64,000 bases of DNA. Origin: Corbicula japonica (Eukaryota; Mollusca; Bivalvia; Venerida; Cyrenidae). Positions within the stretch are counted from its first letter, which is position 1; each line of letters starts with the position of its first letter. Shown in pieces: positions 33,945 to 46,605 of the stretch. The notes under the pieces were generated by a model. The model ran no database searches, was not told the DNA's origin, and saw nothing but the letters and a program-made list of their open reading frames with translations. The position numbers and the translations under genes are program-made. The stretch covers positions 372,001 through 436,000 of the forward strand of contig JAZAYU010000359.1 in NCBI GenBank assembly GCA_038501625.1. Reading direction: 5' to 3'.

Positions 33945-34195
33945 AATATATGCATATCAGGAATCGCCACACTCAGCCTCCCCGCACAGCGAAAGAGAAG
34001 AGAGGAAGAGAAAGAGAGAGTATGTTTGTTATAAGCATGTCAATTCAAATAAGACGCCACAAACAATTTACGAAAAAGATAACCTTTGGGGTATCGCCTT
34101 AGAACTGTCAGTGGCAAACACATTTCCGCTGGTTAAACCAGGTTATAGGATGCATCAACCTCACACTTGCCCTAACAGGTTCTCGTACTTAATAA
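33945..34195 (-). mobile_element. Detached Penelope-like 3' end
   Basis: atatgcatatcaggaatcgc, cagcctccccgcacagcgaa, purine tract, aataagacgccacaaacaat, cagtggcaaa and the caggttataggatgcatcaa block. Confidence 0.75.
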
Positions 34196-34199
34196 TATA

Positions 34200-34545
34200 G
34201 CGATTGCATGGCAACTCTCCATTTTAATACATAAAATACTCAAATTTCTATACATTTATGCTTGATTTTGTTAATTTCTATAATATTGACGTAACTTCTA
34301 TTACTATGATTCGTAACTATGTACAAATTGTAAGGACATTGTGTTACTGAACATCTTATACTGAGCGCATGGCAATTCTCGTTTTATATTTAATATAAAC
34401 TAATATTTACTAGTAGTATAAGCCATAATTATATGTATCTGTTTCATTGTTTGTCCTTTGTACACATATTTAAGTTATAATTGTTTGAAAATTGTGACCC
34501 AGTATAAATAAAATATAAAGTATGTATATGAAACATAATTAAGTT
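34200..34545. other. No recognisable feature
   Basis: AT-rich spacer before a block related to 9460-9745. Confidence 0.4.
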
Positions 34546-34549
34546 TACC

Positions 34550-34790
34550 TTTCTGCTAAGGCATGTAAAATGTGCACTCGTAAAATATAAATGATTCATA
34601 TGTTTGTTATTCATACTGGTTTAATTAATTTAGTCCTCTAAACAGGACAAAACAGCACTTGAGTACGGGATGTAAACATAGAAAAAGAGCCGGATTTAAG
34701 CTAATGTTGATGTAATAAAATGATGACTTAATTTATGGCATTTAATTTGAAATATTTTGAGCAGTTTTATTCATAAGTATGCAATTTCTT
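34550..34790. repeat. Block related to 9460-9745
   Basis: See the partner block. It contains a single copy of the unit that is tandemly repeated at 9195-9500. Confidence 0.6.
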
Positions 34791-35444
34791 CACCACTAAC
34801 ATCAGGCGCGACCATTATTATTAAGGGAGATTTGAATTACTGTAAAACTGGTTTATTCGCGTCAGTTTTTTTTTTGCTAATATTTGCGAATCTCCACCCT
34901 AGCGAATTCATGATAATTTTCCATATATCCGAAAATTAAGTGCATCTGAAAGCGACGTCGCGAATTCAAAAATACGCGAATAAAGAAAATGGCTCATGTT
35001 TGAAAAAAAAGCGCGAAGTTTCGACCCTCGCGAAATTCAAGCGTTTAACAGTAGATAGTACATTGAAGTTCTTGATGAGCTTACTATTCCGATATTAAAC
35101 TAAAAAATAATGTAATTTTATCAAGTTATGCATGTTTATAATTATTAAATGGCGCAGATAACCTCGGCTACCAGTTGTAAATTAGTCATAAACAGAATTC
35201 AAGCAGTTGCCCAATATACTGTGACTATTGCTTTCAGTTTGTTATGAAAATAGGTTAATTTAAATAACGAATATTTAAAAAGAGCCGAACACTGTATACA
35301 TAGCATATGCTCAACACTTGTATTGGAGACTGTAAACGAATAAATATTCGTGCATTCAAATGTTCACGTTTCGGCAAGATTGGACATATCCGCGGATATT
35401 TGTTTGCGTCTTTTCTTTATAATCTCATAACATCCTTGTAGAAA

Positions 35445-35725
35445 AACAAGTTGACACTGGAGGTTAAACCCAGGTTCAAGAGTGAACCATCTTAACACTT
35501 TCTTCAACAGGTTCTCATATGAACAAACAAAGACAATTTTGTCTTCGTGAATTAGCTCCAAACCACCCATCAACTCGACAATGTTGCATTCGGCTTCCAA
35601 AGCACACAAACGTATAATATATAAGAAGCTACATGTAATAGCATTGGCAAGCAAAATGGTGGGTACTCAATGACCTTACTGAGACTAAAGTCCCTGAGTC
35701 AAGTCAGTAAGAACGCGATGACTGG
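35445..35725 (-). mobile_element. Penelope-like 3' UTR remnant shared by both duplicated blocks
   Basis: Blocks caggttc, caacaggttctcatatgaac and agctccaaaccacccatcaa match 1190-1480 in the same position of copy A. The terminal part is missing. Confidence 0.65.
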
Positions 35726-36146
35726 TTAATAATAACTTAATTAAGCTTCTAGTTTTTATTCAAAATTTCCATTTAAATCTTCATACACGTTTAAAAACCC
35801 TCTTTCATTTTAGGTTAATAAATATAATCACCATACAACAATGGCTTAGAAAGACAGTGTTGCAATGGTGATTTTAACTGCACCAGATGAGTATGTTTTA
35901 ATAAAATCGACGATAAAACTTGCAAACAGTTTTTCTTAATGTTCTTGTAAAGATCGAAAAGATCGTGATCTTGAAAAAAAAAGAAAACCATGAATTATTT
36001 TACTAACTCTTTACGTTCCTAAAGCATTTCTTTAAATTATAACTCGATTTCGTAAACGTGGCTGTTTTCATCACATTAAAAATACATCAGCATGCACTAA
36101 TTGTTACACATCATTTTTCTTCGAAGAACAGTTAAAATAAAACAGG

Positions 36147-36154
36147 TATAAAAG
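36147..36154 (+). promoter_or_regulatory. TATA box of the paralogous gene
   Basis: TATAAAAG in the same flanks as at 1943-1950, 111 bases before the exon's first conserved codon. Confidence 0.65.
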
Positions 36155-36260
36155 TTGTTTAAACTAATGTTTAACTTAATCAATGGCATATCATTCCTTT
36201 GCGAACATAGGACATATTGCACTTAACAGAAATAAATATTCTAAAAGTCTTGTATAAAGA

Positions 36261-36357
36261 GTGGTTTACAATTTGTTAGCTGTTGTCTTCCTGTGCGCTT
36301 GCGCAGTTAGCAATCAGGTTGTGCGACCGGACTGTCCAGTCTGTCCCCCGTGTCAAG
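36261..36357 (+). pseudogene. Exon 1 of the secreted-protein paralogue (start codon lost)
   Basis: Encodes YNLLAVVFLCACAVSNQVVR and PDCPVCPPCQ, close to exon 1 at 2028, with the same GTAATT donor and phase. Both ATGs of the first copy are changed (to GTA and GTG) and a TAA stands where the second codon was. So either this copy is dying, or translation starts from an unseen upstream exon or a non-ATG codon. The rest of the frame is clean, which argues for recent loss or an alternative start. Confidence 0.65.
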
Positions 36358-36414
36358 GTAATTGCATATTTCATTATTTAATAAAAATTATTACATGTAT
36401 TGTTATTATTCATA

Positions 36415-36439
36415 ATATTTATTATTATTATTATTATTA

Positions 36440-36487
<48 letters not shown>
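36415..36487. repeat. (TTA)n microsatellite
   Basis: About 24 units with one interruption, in intron 1 of the paralogue; absent from copy A. Confidence 0.95.
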
Positions 36488-36488
<1 letters not shown>

Positions 36489-37251
36489 GTATTCAGTACT
36501 TCTCGTAGAACTACTTAGAATTTAACCCGGAGGCTTCGCATTTGAAGCAAGCGACTTAGTCGCTACGAAAATGACTATTATTACAAATGTTGCATAAGAG
36601 CTTAATGTCAATTGCCTGTAAATGGGAATAACCACTGTGAGGAGTTTGTAAAATGTTAAAAGCAGACAATACTCATTTAAATGGTGGTTTAAATAAAGAA
36701 TGTGAATGTTATTTCGTAAAAGCTCAATACTCACGTTCTTTATTTATTAAAATAATAATTAATTTATTTATTAGGAAAATAACTTAGATCTGCGTCACAG
36801 ACTGTGAGAAATTTGTTCCGACAATCATCAACAACATCCCTCTAGATGCCTCTCTGATAGAAATAGGCACCAATCAAAATAGATTATTGGATTTACCCTC
36901 TGCATAATAATTTTTAACGCTTACAATTGACGCCACTTCATTGGTCGAAAAATTAAGTCAAAGGCCAGCTTATAGAGCTTAAACACTATATCAATGAACC
37001 CGAAAGAACGAAATCGATAAATATGTATATGTTTATTCTGTGATTTTAAGATGCGCCCCTTATTATATATCATACTTAACATTATTATATAAATCACTTT
37101 AAATACAATCAAATTGTTCCTGAGGTATGAGGAGGGCGGGGGGTCAGAAATGTACTTGAGCAAAATATAGACAATGTTGTTCAATTCGTTTATTATTGTT
37201 TTAAATGAAATTACAATAAGATAAATTAATGTTATTTTTTTACCTTTTCAG

Positions 37252-37296
37252 GCATTCAGTATCCATATGACATTGTACTGCCTTATGATCCATCTG
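37252..37296 (+). pseudogene. Exon 2 of the secreted-protein paralogue
   Basis: Acceptor ttaccttttcag, 45 nt, GTAAAT donor, phase 1-1: IQYPYDIVLPYDPS. Four codons longer than the partner and lacking its Cys. Confidence 0.62.
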
Positions 37297-37514
37297 GTAA
37301 ATGTATATTTTGTATATATAAAAACTATAGTCACCAGTATCGGAACTTAATTAAATATTTCTTTATGTAACTTAAACCATTTAACATTGGTATATGTGTT
37401 ATGATAGACAAAACATGATTACATATATATAACAGTATTTACATGACAGCTGTACTGATACAACATATACAAACTAGGTCTTTTATCGTGTAAATATCAT
37501 TCTAACTAGGAAAA

Positions 37515-37735
37515 AGACAGCGATAGTCCAGCGGTAGGGCGCTCGCTTAGGGATCGCGGGTTCCCGGGTTCGTGCCGCTTATTTCCTTAAGCAAGAAATA
37601 CAGTCTTTATTGGTTTTTTTTCCACCAAGGTTTATAAATGGGTACTTGTGATGATTATACGCCAATATTACATGGCTGCCTACGGCGGCGACAGTTAACG
37701 GACGACTTGTATCCAGTGATCGAAGGGTAAATGCG
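37515..37735 (+). mobile_element. tRNA-derived SINE in intron 2
   Basis: Head gcgatagtccagcggtaggg and gggttcccgggttcgtgcc look like a tRNA with A and B boxes. The body has ttccttaagcaag, as in many tRNA-SINE cores. Absent from copy A at this place. The right border is uncertain. Confidence 0.65.
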
Positions 37736-38374
37736 AAAATCGGTTGAATATAATAATTAAAGCCTTAGACTATAAACCCATTACCTTAAAAAGTTTAACT
37801 AAACGTCCTCTGAAGTCGGTAACAGATGAAAAAAATATTTAGAATTCGATGTTTTCGAATTGTGTAAATAACAATAACAACAATAAATTTTAGGTCAAAG
37901 CTCTTGATATTATGAAAGGGGAGACCTGCCCAGCCTGTGGAAAGGAAATGCATTAATTGACAACACCAACTTTCGGCATTGTCTTTTTCCGTATCTTGGA
38001 TATATAAAGCATATCAGATCTATATTTATTTATAAATACGTGCTTTTTTTCTTTATCGCAGATCTACCCCCAGTTAACACTATGTTTAATATTCCGAATT
38101 ATTAATACAATAATTAATAAATGTTGTGGTATTTTATGATATATTGTATACCATATTGATCTGTTGCTTGTAACTGTAACGTGGCATTTGCACAAGTCAT
38201 CTTTTACAAGTACATATCTATTCATGAAATGTGTTAACGAGACAAACAAAAAACAGACAACAGTCTTCCACTTCTGCCTCTGCCAAAAAGTTTAGAGAAA
38301 GTGTGATCATAAGTTCAAAATACGGTTACTTTATTTGGAAAATACACGCAGCATAAACAATTAAAAAAAGAATA

Positions 38375-38490
38375 AAAAATGATATTGCCTCTATCTGGAA
38401 GCGAGTCCGCACCTCCACAACGACAGCGTCTAGCCCTGCAAAAAGCATAAAACAACCTTAACCGTGTTCCAATCAGATAATTATCAACTT
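38375..38490 (-). mobile_element. tRNA-SINE fragment
   Basis: gatattgcctctatctggaa with gcgagtccgcacctccac resembles the head of the SINE at 23930 (gatattgcc...gcgaacctgcacc). Confidence 0.4.
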
Positions 38491-38643
38491 GGTACATATA
38501 CATTGTATAATTTTATATGTTACTCTACTACGTAAATACGTTTGTTTTTCTTATATAAGTTGAATTGTATTCATAATTTTTAAATATTTTTCTTTCAAAC
38601 ATTTGTAAAGAATGTAAACATTTTTCAATTTGTATATTTCTAG

Positions 38644-38708
38644 GAGACCGCTGTAGAGGATGTGGATGTGCTAATATTGATACAGTTCAAGCACCCAAAC
38701 CCGTGTAG
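38644..38708 (+). pseudogene. Exon 3 (terminal) of the secreted-protein paralogue
   Basis: Acceptor tgtatatttctag, then GDRCRGCGCANIDTVQAPKP and V, then TAG. Three new cysteines give six in the mature part, against five in the first gene. Frame and splice sites are intact although the protein has diverged strongly. Confidence 0.62.
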
Positions 38709-41405
38709 CAATGCTCTATCGGTGTCGCGCAACTTGGCATTATTTTCAGAGATTATACATATTTGTAATGACAAAATTAACATTATGACGTCCATCATTA
38801 CTGTTTAATCAGACAAAATAATAATTAGATAACCGCAGAGCTCTAATTTTCGTGCCTCGAAAAGAACCCAGTGGAAGTAGTTTTCTGGAAAGAAGCTTAC
38901 AATTATTTTGATTTTTTTGAATGAATGATACATTAATTGATCATTGATATTCTAGTAACATTGAAGTATTGATTTTCTAAATGACTAGATGTATATTTCA
39001 AAGATCAATTAAAATTACCACATCAGTTGTTCAGACTAATTATTATGAATTAACATTTGAGTGAATCTGTTCTTCTTAGCGCTTATCAATATTCAAACAT
39101 AATATAATTGGCTATTTTCTGTTTAGAAAAAAGTAAAGCATAAATTAAAGGTACATATGTACATAATTATGAATATAAAACATGAGGGGAATATTTCGTA
39201 AAACACGTATCAGACAACGCTTATATAATAAGTTTGGATATATTGTCACATCTAACATTGAAACAGAAGAAATAATAATTTTTAATAAATACTACAAAAT
39301 TGCCCAAATGTAAAACCTCACTGTAAAGTAACATAAATGGTCAGAGAACTTCGAGATTTTTGTGCGCAAATCTAGAAAATCTGCTTAATATTTCTATTAA
39401 TGATAGAATAGCTTCGCACTTAGCCATAAATTTGTATTTCGTTTTTGATCTCTATGATTTGTACAAAAATGGCAAGATGCCACGATATGAAACGCTGTCG
39501 CCATATGCTTTCCTATCTCTCGTCTTGCATTTTCTCCGTGAATTGTTACAGTCCCACCGTGAAACATTGTCATAGCTACTTTCCAAGCTGTCGTCTTGCT
39601 ATTGTCCCACTGTCAGACGATTATTAAATGACAGTCTATTCTTGTTCAGTTTAAACGTGGAACGCACTTGATGACTTGCCTTAAAACCAATCAACTTTAA
39701 TTTAGCTGCCAAACAATAAACCATCTTACCATGCATAGATTTTTAAAAGGAAAACAATTGATGCCGATGTTCCCAGTTCAGCTTTATACATGGCAGTTTA
39801 AGATGTAAAAGAAGAAGAGGATTGTGTAGCAACAACATCCACTAAAAGAGACAAAAACCGTTACAGGTGACTTGGAGACGTTACAGAAGCAGTTAGTACT
39901 GCTGCTTAAGAAGACAAGCCTAGAGAAAGTCAAAAAGCACCATACAAATTGACTTGGAACGATCAATGATAAAATGTATTAACCAGTTTCTAGAGATAAC
40001 GGGTAATTAGATTTAAACGTAAGACACAATTCACAATTAACAAATTAGAGAACCGGCCGTGTAACTTAGACTACCTCATGACTTTGTCGATTTTAGAAAA
40101 ACTCAACCAAATAGTGGTTTACCAAACGACTGACACGTAGCCAAATTAGCGATTTGTCATAAAAATAAGTTAGAAACAGTTTGAACTCGTATGGCGCATA
40201 CAACATTTAATACAAATGTTTTGCAGTGAAACAAGTAATGAACACAGTGATAACTTGTAGATACACATGTATGTTGTTGACCATTTTTATTATTCTTCTC
40301 CGATTCATACTTTGCCTGTATGTTTGTTGAGATTTGATTCTTCTGCGTTTTGATTGCATTCTGTCCAGTCCGATTCCATTTTTACTATTAAGTGCTATCC
40401 TAAAAAGATCATCTAACGTTTCAGTCTACATCATCTGAATTAAAATAAATCGAAGTATAGAGCCCGGTTGTTCAGGTGTTTGTCGACTTTCTTTTTAATG
40501 TATGTTATAACATGTCGCTGTTTGTTACATTGATAAAAGGCAAATTAATCCAAGCACAACATAGACTAGACAAATAGCCTTCTTCATAGTTGTATGAGAT
40601 TGTCCTGGTTTTTGCAATTAATTAATTGGCAAATAGTCTCAGATCTGCATATCCCTCTACCTACTGAACTTAGACGCAATTCCGGTTCTCCACCAACAAA
40701 ATTTACTTGCTGTAATTTGCTCAAAATAGGTCATTGCTTCGAGAAAATATTTTTCAATTAATGAAAAAGATTTTTAATTTCAATTCGAATCATGTCAACT
40801 CGAAAGTGATAGCAGAAAAGGTTCATTTGCGGTTCTTTTTCTGCCATGTCCAAAGTTTTTGATGTCAAACCGAGAGACAAACTGAGACAAATCCAAATAT
40901 TTTAAGAGATATTTACATGTAGTTCCATTTAAGAAAATGGTCAATTTTAGACATGCAACATTTCAGTAAATAATTCGACGACGTATGTCAAACAAACGCG
41001 CATTCTAACTCAAAATAGTAGACAAAAATCAATTAATATTTATGTTTTTATATGTACGAAGAAGAAAATATTCGAAAATGAGACAATGAGATGAAATGAA
41101 CATTCTTACATATGTAATCGTATACTTCTAGCATAATTGTGTTACAGGTATCATGGCTGCAGCGAATACATAAAAACAACACTTCTTGCGCTATGTGTAT
41201 ATCATATATAAGTCAACACACTTATGGTCAGTAAACAACAACTGGTCTACAGTATTTATCCTTCAGGATTTAATCAGACATATAAGCTCACACCTACCCC
41301 TGTTTTTTTTTCCAGTGCAAATTTGGCTAAAATCCTACATATTTGAAAACCTTCCAAATATTTCCTGCAGGAATTTTAAAAATAAAACCCTTTTGCTGTT
41401 AATAT

Positions 41406-42455
41406 TTTATCTGTGCCCAGTTCCCCAAGCAGATAGAAAGTGCCCGCGTCGAGCTTGATTTTCCATCATTTGTCATTGAAATACCTCAACGACAAATTAT
41501 TCTCAGATTTAGCCGAACAGACGGTGTTTTCATCCGGTCACTATTCAACTCAGAAAAAACGATCAGCATATACGCTCAGAGGTACGAACTTTATGATAGA
41601 CTGAGACTACCCAAGGAGATTGTCGAGGCCAGAAAGAACATGTATGGCTCACAAGCAGCAAGAGAGGGACGAGAGGCGGGCAAAAGGGTCGAGATTAAAT
41701 ATCCGGCGAGACTATACATTAATAAGTTAAACGTATTCGAGGACGACGCGTTACCCGACTGGTTTGGGCTAATGCGCGAAAACCGAACGCATGGTTTTGA
41801 GTCGAACCCCATCAACGACAACAGTGGCGCATCACAACCTGAGACCCCCCGTTCGCGGTACCCAAATGACAGGCGACACGAGAAACGCAAAAGCCAAGAA
41901 ACCGCTGACATGCGACGCGACGATTTTACAAAACAACAGTCAAACGACGCAAACTACGGCCGAACGACATGAACTGATCAAGAGAATCCCAGAGGTCACG
42001 ATAATTGTAAACATACATCACGTGACAATACACAAAATGCACATGAAGGTCAAAACGACGTGCTAGGATCTGAAGGCAATCACATCACCTGTCAATCTAA
42101 TAATAGTATGAACTTACATGTACCTGTGAACCCAGGAATCCATAAATCTCCGGAAACAATTGTTAAACAATTATTTAAAATTCCAGCCCCGCGAGGCAGG
42201 AGTCAATCACATTCAAAGAATGCGAACTCATCGGCAAAGAAATCAATAAAATCCAGTAACAACAATGTGACATCACACACGTGTACAGGTACAACGAACA
42301 CTAAAGGCAGTCAATTGAAAACACCTGTGCGTGGGAGGTCGCGATCTGTGTCAAGAGTTGCTAAAAATAGACAACGGGTAAACCAGAGTGATAACCTGGT
42401 CAATGGTAAAGCAAATACATGCAACATTCCCACGGGCCAGGCGAACCCGCAATAA
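41406..42455 (+). pseudogene. L1-like retrotransposon ORF1 (one in-frame TGA)
   Basis: A single frame with just one stop (TGA at 41970-41972, probably from CGA). The first part, IEIPQRQIILRFSRTDGVFI, then SIYAQRYELYDRLRLP and VEIKYPARLYINKLNV, resembles the RRM plus C-terminal domain of L1-type ORF1 RNA-binding proteins ('...YPAKL...' in L1). The rest is a Ser/Asn/Lys-rich basic tail (RGRSQSHSKNANSSAKKS). It would bind element RNA. No start Met was identified because the 5' end runs into a stop just before 41406. Confidence 0.6.
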
Positions 42456-42479
42456 CATGAGCAAAAGAAAAGTGACAAT

Positions 42480-43090
42480 TCTGACTTCAGATTTTGCTTG
42501 CTTAATATCCAAGGGCTCATTGGAAAGAGATTTATTAACTAGATTCTACTGAATTTTTAAATATTCTTCATAAAAATGATGTTGTTTGCTGACAGAATGT
42601 TGGTCATGTAACGAATTTAATTATAACGTGGATGGTTTTACTCATACTACTTCAAAATTGACAGAAAAACTAAACATAAACACGCACGTAGAGAAAGTGG
42701 TGGTCTTATTGTATATATTTCTGATAAGATAAGTAAATACGTATCTTTTGTCAAGGGTACTGATGATCATAGTTTATTGTTGAAATTTGAAAAATGTATT
42801 TTTTCTGATGTTTTACAAAATGACTTGTTTTTATGCCTATGTTATAACCTACCATCCGGTAGCAGTAGAGAATGTTTGAAAAACCAACATGTGTTTGATA
42901 GCATAATAGATGACATTAGTTTTTTTCAAAAATAAATATAATGATAGATGCGATTTCTTGGTGACTGGAGACTTAAACTCGCGAGTCGGACTTTATTTTA
43001 AATGATTTTGTAGAAGACGAATATTTTTTTAACCTTGAGTTTATGCCACCGGACTATGTCACAGATACTAAAATTCCAAGATGCTCACAA
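42480..43090 (+). pseudogene. LINE endonuclease (APE-type) remnant
   Basis: Starts 25 bases after ORF1 with FRFCLLNIQGLIGKR, the usual opening of LINE APE endonucleases. Further on come LFLCLCYNLPSGSSRE, FDSIIDDI and FLVTGDLNSRVG, the last containing the catalytic GDxN motif. Several frameshifts and stops are present. The RT that should follow is missing, so this copy lost its 3' part. Confidence 0.75.
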
Positions 43091-43094
43091 GATA

Positions 43095-43440
43095 ATTACT
43101 CATTAACTTTTGAAAACAGACGGGTTTACGAAAAATGAATGGTAGAGTGGGGATTGACAAATTATTTGGAAACTTTACATGTGTAAAACACAATGGTTTC
43201 CGAAAACACTGGAAATCGACCGAAATTCCGGAAATCGAATTGTATTTTGTAAAAAACGTGAGAATATTTTATTTTTCTAAGAAAACACATGTGCTTTGCT
43301 GAAAAATTTACACGCCCTCGCTGGTTTTCCTAGCCATTGTGGGAAAAGGACCTTAGCCAGAATCGGGAAAATTTTAGCGCGTGAAACTTCTAGGAATTTT
43401 CATCAACAAAAATACAGCGTAAAGCGAAAGTTAACACCGT
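43095..43440. other. No recognisable feature
   Basis: Spacer between the LINE remnant and a CpG-richer patch. Confidence 0.4.
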
Positions 43441-43622
43441 TTCTTATGTTTTGAAAATTATCTGTGGATTCAATTGGGAAAAATGGAAGAAATTTCCTAT
43501 TGGGAATGGGTCCGTTAACTTTGGGAAAGGGTCCGTTTTCCGGACCCTCAGAAAGGCTAGGAAAACCCTGCCGGTCGAGTGTTTCGGCCGCTTTGCTCGA
43601 TCCAACGGATCATTTACTCGCC

Positions 43623-43687
43623 ATGGCGAGCGGTCGGGTGGAATTCTACACCTCTGCTCTGTCAAACAAGCTCAAATGTGTTGCATG
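43623..43687 (+). CDS. Tentative first exon of an unrecognised gene
   Basis: An ATG in a strong context (ctcgccATGG) within a locally CpG- and GC-rich stretch (about 43490-43680), unlike everything around it. It encodes MASGRVEFYTSALSNKLKCV and ends at a GTGAAG donor in phase 2. Unspliced it would stop after 22 codons. An exon at 44323 is open in the one frame that fits. The N-terminal style (VEFYTSALSNKLKCVAW) looks like a real protein start, but I cannot name the family. Confidence 0.35.
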
Positions 43688-43699
43688 GTGAAGCCGTGT

Positions 43700-44235
43700 T
43701 GACCATTAATTAATTGGTATAAATTTGAAAATTTATTTATTTTATTTAGTTTTCACAGTCCAATAGTTTGTGTCAAGCTTTTGTATACATGCCTTGGTCT
43801 AGATGTTTGAGTGTAATGATCGCTACAGACTTCCTGAAAATTGTAAAAAAGTGTCAGACATGAGGTCAGACAATATTTGAAAATCTGTCTGACCGAAACA
43901 ATTTCTGTCCGACTGAAACATTTAACACATTAATGATTAAGTAAGCAAAACACAGTATTGAGGGTGTTTTTGTTGTTGTTTTTTTAAGTGGTACAAATTG
44001 TCATTATGACGAATACGTAAAATATTTCATTCGGATATCCTCACTCATTTCCCTCAGAACAGTCTCGAATCAAAACAGCGAGTAAAATTGTAATTTAGGG
44101 AGTAAAATTGGAATATGCCGATCAAATTTTTGCCAGATATTTGGTCCTACAACATTGAAAATCACATCAGACCAGTCCAAATTTTACCGGACAGGTCCGA
44201 CAGTCCGGCGACTTTAAAGAAGTCTGTCACTAAGA
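43700..44235. other. Unassigned, with internal inverted segments
   Basis: gtcagacaatatttgaaaat and accagtccaaattttaccgg with gtcggacagg-like pieces occur in both senses, suggesting an old repeat. No coding sequence. Confidence 0.3.
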
Positions 44236-44322
44236 AAAATAAATTAAGTCATTTGAAGGTATATGCATGTATGGGCAAATAATATCATTTATAAAATGTT
44301 TTTGTTGTAATTTGTATTTCAG

Positions 44323-44409
44323 TTTGAAGTATACATATAAAAGATGCCTGACAAATCTGGTTCAAAGAGCAGGAAACTGGAATAGGAGAAAAATTAGACT
44401 ATTGGAGAG
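44323..44409 (+). CDS. Tentative internal exon (copy B)
   Basis: 87 nt after a good acceptor (ttgtatttcag) with a GTATTT donor. The frame that continues the 43623 exon is open: LKYTYKRCLTNLVQRAGNWN, then RRKIRLLER. Phase 2-2 also fits the terminal exon at 47734. The sister exon at 31504 has two stops in this frame. Agreement of phases could be chance (about one in nine). Confidence 0.28.
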
Positions 44410-44782
44410 GTATTTTTTTTTAATTTTCCCATAAAAAAACTGTACAAACACTCAAACAGCACAGAATTTGCCCTTCCTTAACATGACTATGTATGTGGAC
44501 AAACCCACTAGCCCGACGCCTTGGACAAGCTGAAAATTGTATCGGACAATCTCAAAATATCTGATTGCTTGTCTGTGGGCTAGCTCAATTTTTTTAGTGT
44601 AGACTAGTTTAAACGTTAATTTGATATGCGCCATTCTCTTTTAGCACTGTATGCATATCTTATTACAACAGCAATATGTTTATTACAAAATAACATGTTT
44701 TGAGATCTATTTTAACATTACCAAGCCCCCATGTAACGCTTCCTCTTGAATTTCCTGTTTCTTTCTGTACTGTTAATACTGA

Positions 44783-46605
44783 CTATAATAATGATAATAA
44801 TAATAATAATAAATTATTTATTTTAAGATGGTAAACTCTTAAGTTTCATACATAGTCAAAAACAATTATATAAAACTTATTTTCAAGAGTCCATCTAACT
44901 TAACACACGCACACACAACAATAATACAATAATATCAATAATAAATAATAATAATTAAATTTAAAAAAAAAATAACAACACAAAATCACACACGTTTACC
45001 GAGCAGTGGTCTAAGAAGTCAAAATATTTTTTTCAAGTTTTGATATAAATTTTATTGAAACTGGAATTGTATTCCAGATCACCATTCCAGAGTAACTGAA
45101 TGTCTTTTTAAGGTATTCTGTGTTTGGTTTTGGGACAACTAGATTTAAATTACTTTGTGATCGCAAATTGTAGTTTTCATTGTTACATGTATGAATTAAT
45201 TCCCTCGTTTATGAAGGAGCTAAATTGTTAATAGATTTATAAACGAGAATAGCAATATAGTATTAAAAACGGTCTGTTATTGGTAACCTGTTTACGTTCT
45301 TCAAAAGAATTGACCGTTGCACATTATCTTGTTTAGGAAATAACAGTTTTGCAAATTTATGTTGAAATTTGAAGACCTTATCTAACAGTCTTTTTGAGCA
45401 TCCTCCCCATGTAACTAACCCATAATCTATAATTGGAGTAACATAAGCATTATAAAACATTTCTTTCATTTCATGAGTAAGATATTTTGATATGCGATGA
45501 AACAGATATAATTTTGACTTAAGTTTTTTGCAAACATTGTCTATTTGTGGTGACCATTTCATTGTTTTGTCTACGGTAACACCTTAAATAATCTGAGTTT
45601 CAACATTTTGAATTTGCAATTGATTTATTGAAACATTTAGAGGAGCAGAACGTTTCAATCTTTGATTTTGACCAATGAGCATGCAAGTTGTTTTAGCAGG
45701 ATTTAATGCCATGCTGTTTAAAGAACACCAGTTGTTTATATTAATAAGATCTTTTTGAAGTTTTTCTTGAATATCAGAAACATTCTTTGCAGAACAATGC
45801 AAGGTTGAATCATCGGCATTCTTGTCTAGATAAGATTCTGGTGCCGATAAAGGTAGGTCATTGACATAAAGCAAAAATAACAGAGGGCCTAGAATAGAAC
45901 CCTGGGGCACCCCGGACTTGATACGGAGTTTTTTTGACTCGAAATTATTAACCTTGACAAATTGGTGTCTATCTGTTAAATAAGATTTAAACCATTTTAA
46001 CGCCTGGTTATCGAAGTGATAAAGTTTTAGTTTATGCAGAAGAATTTCATGATTATATGTAACCATGTCGAATGCTTTGCTAAGATCTAAGAATACACTT
46101 CCAACTAGTTTACCGCTATCAATATCTGTCATCCAGTTATCAATTAGGTATGCAAGGGCTGTTTGGCATGAATGGGTTTTCCTAAATCCAGACTGAGTCT
46201 TGTGTAAAATGTTTGTAGATTGCAAAAACTCGTGCAATTGATTTGCAACGTGGCGTTCAATAATTTTTGAAATAGTGTTTAAAATTGGTATCGGTCGGTA
46301 ATTATTAGGGTCTTCTCTTTGCCCTTTTTTATGAAGAGGAAGAACTGCTGCCTCTTTAAGCTTGTTGGGAAAATCGCCTAACACTATGCAATCATTTATA
46401 ATCATTTATAATTTTCGCAATAGCAGACGAAACATAATCACAACATATTTTTAAAATACGTGGTCCAATACCATCAGGCCCAGTAGCCTTCTTTATATTT
46501 AATGAATCTATTATCTTTTTAACCTCAAATGGCGTAATTAATTTAATAGAAAATGCTTTATATTTCAATTTTTCATCTAGATAAAGTTTTAAATCAGTGA
46601 AATCT
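44783..46605 (-). mobile_element. LINE copy with RT (5'-truncated, minus strand)
   Basis: Reading down from 46605: KKATGPDGIGPRILK, a 10-base tandem duplication (near 46390-46410) that shifts the frame, the RT ORF, its C-terminal region in pieces, a 3' UTR and an (ATT)n tail at 44784-44816. The intact 3' end with truncated 5' end is normal for LINEs. It separates parts of segmental duplication 2, so it came after that duplication. Confidence 0.85.
45263..46405 (-). pseudogene. Non-LTR retrotransposon reverse transcriptase
   Basis: Two open parts in one frame split by a TAA at about 45584. Motifs: LPLHKKGQREDPNNYRPI, GFRKTHSCQTALAYLI, VFLDLSKAFD (first catalytic Asp), SGVPQGSILGPLLFLLYVND, then NADDSTL, where the usual Tyr of YADD is Asn (one T-to-A change). 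After the stop: WSPQIDNVCKKLKSKLYLFH and YVTPIIDYGLVTWGGC, the usual thumb region. With the Tyr change, the stop and the upstream frameshift, the enzyme is dead. Jockey/CR1-type clade by general look only. Confidence 0.88.

Larger units (their letters stand above)
35190..41170. repeat. Segmental duplication 1, copy B
   Basis: Partner of 40-6360. It carries the paralogous small secreted-protein gene. Insertions specific to this copy include (TTA)n at 36415 and a SINE at 37515. The sequence after 39400 matches the region around 4720-6350 of copy A. Confidence 0.8.

Noticed and set aside
41186..41911. Short frames overlapping the LINE ORF1 in other phases
   Set aside because: Shadows of the ORF1 frame that runs 41406-42455.
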